From: JAGOBX01 sp017999075 [NCBI: Candidatus Babelota bacterium] | Lineage (GTDB): Bacteria; JAGOBX01 | Assembly: GCA_017999075.1 (NCBI GenBank) | Contig: JAGOBX010000151.1 | Span: 1-7,841, forward strand | Reading direction: 5' to 3' | DNA: 7,841 bases | Shown: positions 5,224-7,841 of the stretch, piece by piece | How the letters are laid out: every line of letters starts with the position of its first letter | Numbering within the stretch: position 1 is the stretch's first letter | The notes under the pieces: model-generated | What the model saw: only the letters and a program-made list of their open reading frames with translations | Database searches by the model: none | Told to the model about the DNA's origin: nothing | Program-made: the position numbers and the translations under genes

Positions 5224-7623
5224 TCTTGCCGTTATTCCGAACTCAGAAGATATTGTATTATAAATCTGCTTATGAGCTGTTTCTATCTCATCATCTTTCA
5301 ATGTTCTGTCTTTAGCTCTGTAAGTGAATTTTAAGAGCGCAGCAGTAAATTGTTTATCTATAACTTCACTTTCATATATTCCGCCGAATTCAACATTTTG
5401 AAGTATTTCAATGTTCAGTGATTTGATTTTACTGATTACCTTTTTATATTCAATTTTTTTAGGCATAAGTAGAGACATATCTCTGACAGTATAAGGAAAT
5501 ATTGAAAATTCTTTATAAACAGGAGTTTTAGAATAATTATCAAATAAAATATCAGCATTAACCTCACACAAATATAAATTGTCAGGCAAATCATATTTAT
5601 TTGCGGCATCCGGATGAATTTTTCCGAGAAACCCGGTTTTGATTTCATTTATAAAAATATCAGCAGATTGACCCGGTTGTAAAAAACGTATCGAATTATT
5701 AATTTTATATTCGCATTTTTCTATGTTTAAAGTTTCAAAAACATCATTTAAAATTCCTTTAACATAAAAAAAGTCTATACGTCCAGGTTTATCGTCCCAG
5801 TTAGATAAAACTGTTTTTTCTGTCATCGCAAAAGCTGCGGCATTGGTTTCTTCAAACGCTTTTGTCTTACCGGAATATTTATATTTTTTTCCTGTTTCAA
5901 AAAAATTTAAATTTGAATTTCTGTATTTAGTATTGTTTTGCATTATTTTAATTAATGACGGGATAATAGATGATCTCATAACACTGATTTCTTTTCCTAA
6001 CGGATTACTTATTTTAACCGTTGAATTTTCATCATAATCTTCAGTGAAATCAGAGTTAAGATCAGGATCTGTAAACGAATAATTGACACATTCGTAAAAA
6101 CCTTTGTCAACAAATAATTTTAGTAAATCAATGGAAAATTTTTGCTTATCGGTTAATCCTCCGCATGATAAATCCGAATTCGGAGGTAAGTCTGGAATAT
6201 TCCCATATCCGTATAAAACAGATATTTCTTCTATAACATCAATTTCACGCTCAATGTCAGTTCTCCGCATAGGAATAATAATATTTAATTCTTTTTCAGT
6301 TTGACCGGCAATTTCGCAATTCATGTTTTCCAATATTTTTAATATTTTATTTTTATCAATATCAATTCCTATAATTCTTTTTATATTAGAAAATTTAATT
6401 GTGATTTTCCGCTGCACCAAATCTGTCTTAAAAATTTCGGATAAATTTGACGACACTCTTGATTCAGGACAACTTTTTTGAATAAGTTCAACCGCTCTGT
6501 CGCTTGCATTTTTTACATTTGAGTAATCAATTCCTCGTTCAAACCTGTACGAAGATTCTGAAGATAAACCTAAAATACGAGAAGATTTTCTTACAGAAAC
6601 AGGATTAAAATAAGCGCTTTCTATAAGTGTTTTTGATGTTTTGTCGGTTACTTCGCTGTCAAATCCTCCCATCACTCCTGCTACTGCAACAGGTCTGTTT
6701 TTATCTGCAATAACAAGTATTTCAGTGCTGCAAATTCTGTCCTGACCGTCAATTGTTTTTATAATTTCATTTTCCGAAGCATGACGGACTACAATTTCTT
6801 TCCCTTGTATCAGATCATAATCAAATGCATGAAGCGGTTGTCCGTATTCAAGCATAACATAGTTTGTAATATCAACAATATTGTTGATTGCGCGCAGTCC
6901 GCTTTGATATAATCGTGTCTGAATTAAAGCGTCAGCTGGTTTTACAGAAATATTTTCTATATAATTTCCAGTGTATTTTGGACATGCAGAATAATCTGAA
7001 ATAGAAATTTTTATTTTATCATTTATGTTGATTGAAGAATCAGTTGTATAATTTGATTTTTTTAATTTTACGTTTCTTCCTGTAATTGCTGCTATTTGAT
7101 AAGATAAACCTATTACATTAAGGCAATCAGATCTGTTAGGTGTAATTTCGTATTCAATAATCCAATCATCAAGATTTAATTTTTTTATTAAATCTTCACC
7201 TGGTAAAAGATTGCTGTCATTTATTTTCCATATAGAATTTGCAGTTTCTGTTATTCCTAATTCTACTGTTGACAGCATCATTCCTTCAGATTCTATGTTT
7301 TTTATTGTTCTTTTAGTTACTGTTGTACCGTCTGCTAAAACAGACCCGGGAACTGCATAGGGTACTATATCGCCTGAAATAACAGATTTATCATTTGTGA
7401 CACATTCAAAAAAACCGTAACTTCCACAGTTTATTCTGCATTTATTTAATTTGTCGAAATTTATAATTGATTCTACTTTTCCTGCAAGAATATGTTTAAG
7501 TTTTAATCCGGGTTGTTTCACCGATGATACTTCAATCCCTCCGTTAGTAAGTATTTCTGCAAGCTGTACCGCAGTTTCAGGGATATCGATATATTCTTTT
7601 ACCCAACTTAACGCGACTAACAT
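5221..7623 (-). CDS. pheT: Phenylalanyl-tRNA synthetase beta subunit
   Basis: This is the beta subunit of the alpha2-beta2 phenylalanyl-tRNA synthetase. It binds tRNA-Phe and edits mischarged Tyr-tRNA, while catalysis is in PheS. Its 800 residues match the family (about 785-800). From the N-terminus: an EMAP-type tRNA-binding domain (~40-150, ending EGMMLSTVELGI), the B3/B4 editing region (~205-395, with NNIVDITNYVMLEYGQPLHAFD and RPVAVAGVMGGFDSEVT), the B5 domain (~405-475, ending RRTDIEREIDVIEEISVLYGYGNIP), the core-like domain, and a C-terminal anticodon-binding FDX-ACB domain (~698-800, FPYTVRDMSLL and LTFTYRAKDRTL-like end). The tRNA-binding motif usually written HPNADKL is NFDKL here, a modest divergence. 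GGAGG lies seven bases before the ATG. pheS is normally directly upstream of pheT but cannot be seen in the 218 nt to the right edge. Confidence 0.97.
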   Translation of the reverse strand: MLVALSWVKEYIDIPETAVQLAEILTNGGIEVSSVKQPGLKLKHILAGKVESIINFDKLNKCRINCGSYGFFECVTNDKSVISGDIVPYAVPGSVLADGTTVTKRTIKNIESEGMMLSTVELGITETANSIWKINDSNLLPGEDLIKKLNLDDWIIEYEITPNRSDCLNVIGLSYQIAAITGRNVKLKKSNYTTDSSININDKIKISISDYSACPKYTGNYIENISVKPADALIQTRLYQSGLRAINNIVDITNYVMLEYGQPLHAFDYDLIQGKEIVVRHASENEIIKTIDGQDRICSTEILVIADKNRPVAVAGVMGGFDSEVTDKTSKTLIESAYFNPVSVRKSSRILGLSSESSYRFERGIDYSNVKNASDRAVELIQKSCPESRVSSNLSEIFKTDLVQRKITIKFSNIKRIIGIDIDKNKILKILENMNCEIAGQTEKELNIIIPMRRTDIEREIDVIEEISVLYGYGNIPDLPPNSDLSCGGLTDKQKFSIDLLKLFVDKGFYECVNYSFTDPDLNSDFTEDYDENSTVKISNPLGKEISVMRSSIIPSLIKIMQNNTKYRNSNLNFFETGKKYKYSGKTKAFEETNAAAFAMTEKTVLSNWDDKPGRIDFFYVKGILNDVFETLNIEKCEYKINNSIRFLQPGQSADIFINEIKTGFLGKIHPDAANKYDLPDNLYLCEVNADILFDNYSKTPVYKEFSIFPYTVRDMSLLMPKKIEYKKVISKIKSLNIEILQNVEFGGIYESEVIDKQFTAALLKFTYRAKDRTLKDDEIETAHKQIYNTISSEFGITAR

Positions 7624-7650
7624 TATTTTTCCTCCGTAATTGCTTTAATT

Positions 7651-7695
7651 AAGTTTTAAATATTCAAATTTTTTTATTTTGAATATTTAAAACTT
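7651..7695. repeat. 18-bp perfect inverted repeat in the pheT leader
   Basis: Arms 7651-7668 and 7678-7695 are perfectly complementary around a 9-nt A/T loop, 27 nt upstream of the pheT start codon. No T-tract follows on either strand, so it is not a standard terminator. It abuts a TATAAT on the minus strand and could be an operator, an mRNA-stabilising 5' hairpin, or a control element for pheT. It is almost purely A/T, so folding would be weaker than its length suggests. Confidence 0.6.
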
Positions 7696-7701
7696 ATTAT
7701 A
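7696..7701 (-). promoter_or_regulatory. Possible -10 element for pheT
   Basis: The minus strand reads TATAAT here, immediately next to the inverted repeat at 7651-7695. The best -35 candidates are TTTTTG (16-nt spacing) and TTGATT (13-nt spacing), both weak. The predicted start would fall inside the repeat. In such AT-rich DNA the match alone is weak evidence. Confidence 0.3.
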
Positions 7702-7719
7702 TTATGCTGTAAAGAATCA

Positions 7720-7771
7720 AAAAATGCAATCGTCTTTTTTAAAGGGTTTTTTTTAAGACGCAGGCATTTTT
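7720..7771. terminator. Imperfect terminator-like hairpin upstream of pheT
   Basis: The outer stem AAAAATGC/GCATTTTT (7720-7727 with 7764-7771) and inner stem CGTCTT/AAGACG (7731-7736 with 7755-7760) are separated by a 3x3 internal loop and close an A/T-rich 18-nt loop. A T-tract lies at the 3' side on both strands. It would suit a terminator for a minus-strand gene beyond the right edge. In one minus-strand frame a TAA occurs at 7826-7824, but only five codons precede it, so no gene is called. The stretch 7624-7841 otherwise shows no coding sequence. Confidence 0.45.
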
Positions 7772-7841
7772 AATTGGTTATACAGTTTCAGGAACTGTTT
7801 CTAAAATATATTCATATATTTTTTTACAAAATCAACTTATT

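Noticed and set aside
5843-6304. Two plus-strand open frames (about 64 and 66 codons) opposite pheT
   Set aside because: Both are antisense to conserved PheT domains, with low-complexity F/S/I-rich products expected from reverse reading of an AT-rich gene.
7451-7639. Plus-strand open frame of 62 codons over the pheT start
   Set aside because: It overlaps the strongly supported N-terminus and ribosome binding site of pheT, and has no family resemblance.
7778-7831. Minus-strand mini-frame ending ...ETVPETV
   Set aside because: An in-frame stop (7834-7832) precedes it and it has no start codon. The apparent repeat comes from a small 6-bp hairpin (7782-7787 with 7793-7798).
7624-7841. T-box riboswitch or Phe-codon leader peptide upstream of pheT
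   Set aside because: No TGGNACCGCG-type T-box sequence appears on the minus strand, and no start codon with a ribosome binding site precedes a Phe-rich short frame.

Overview
This is an AT-rich bacterial chromosomal segment of five full genes and one truncated gene. Most genes have recognisable Shine-Dalgarno sequences (GAGGTG before asnS, GGAGG before sbnB and pheT), and transcription units are separated by hairpin-plus-T-tract terminators. Lineage cannot be fixed from this window. AsnRS, PheT, strong SD sites and Rho-independent terminators only say a low-GC bacterium. I see no insertion sequence, CRISPR array, tRNA or rRNA.

Left part: the C-terminus of a class II aminoacyl-tRNA-synthetase-like ligase of the Asp/Asn type enters from the left edge. 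It ends at 361 and is followed at once by a strong terminator. Next is a complete canonical asparaginyl-tRNA synthetase (463-1842). After a 145-nt AT-rich gap come two closely spaced genes, an SbnB-like dehydrogenase (1988-2953) and an SbnA/cysteine-synthase-like PLP enzyme (2981-3955). In known systems this pair turns O-phosphoserine plus glutamate into L-2,3-diaminopropionate (Dap), a building block of siderophores and peptide antibiotics.

Middle part: just after the sbnA-like stop codon lies a near-consensus Fur box (3967-3981), then a strong terminator (4007-4044). A class V PLP enzyme (4058-5179) starts 14 nt after that terminator and has no visible Shine-Dalgarno. It lacks the C-terminal catalytic cysteine expected of a cysteine desulfurase.

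Right part: pheT (7623-5221) is on the minus strand and convergent with the PLP enzyme. The two genes share a perfect 54-bp palindrome that contains both stop codons and should act as a bidirectional terminator. The pheT leader holds an 18-bp perfect inverted repeat beside a TATAAT, and further upstream an imperfect terminator-like hairpin. No pheS or other upstream gene can be supported before the right edge.

The main idea is a small iron-linked Dap pathway (SbnB plus SbnA, perhaps with the class V enzyme) next to an AsnRS/AspRS-derived ligase that could use Dap or a related amino acid. No NRPS, NIS synthetase or transporter is visible, so the end product is unknown. The SbnB call is firm, the SbnA role rests largely on its neighbour, and the ligase-Dap link is inference.
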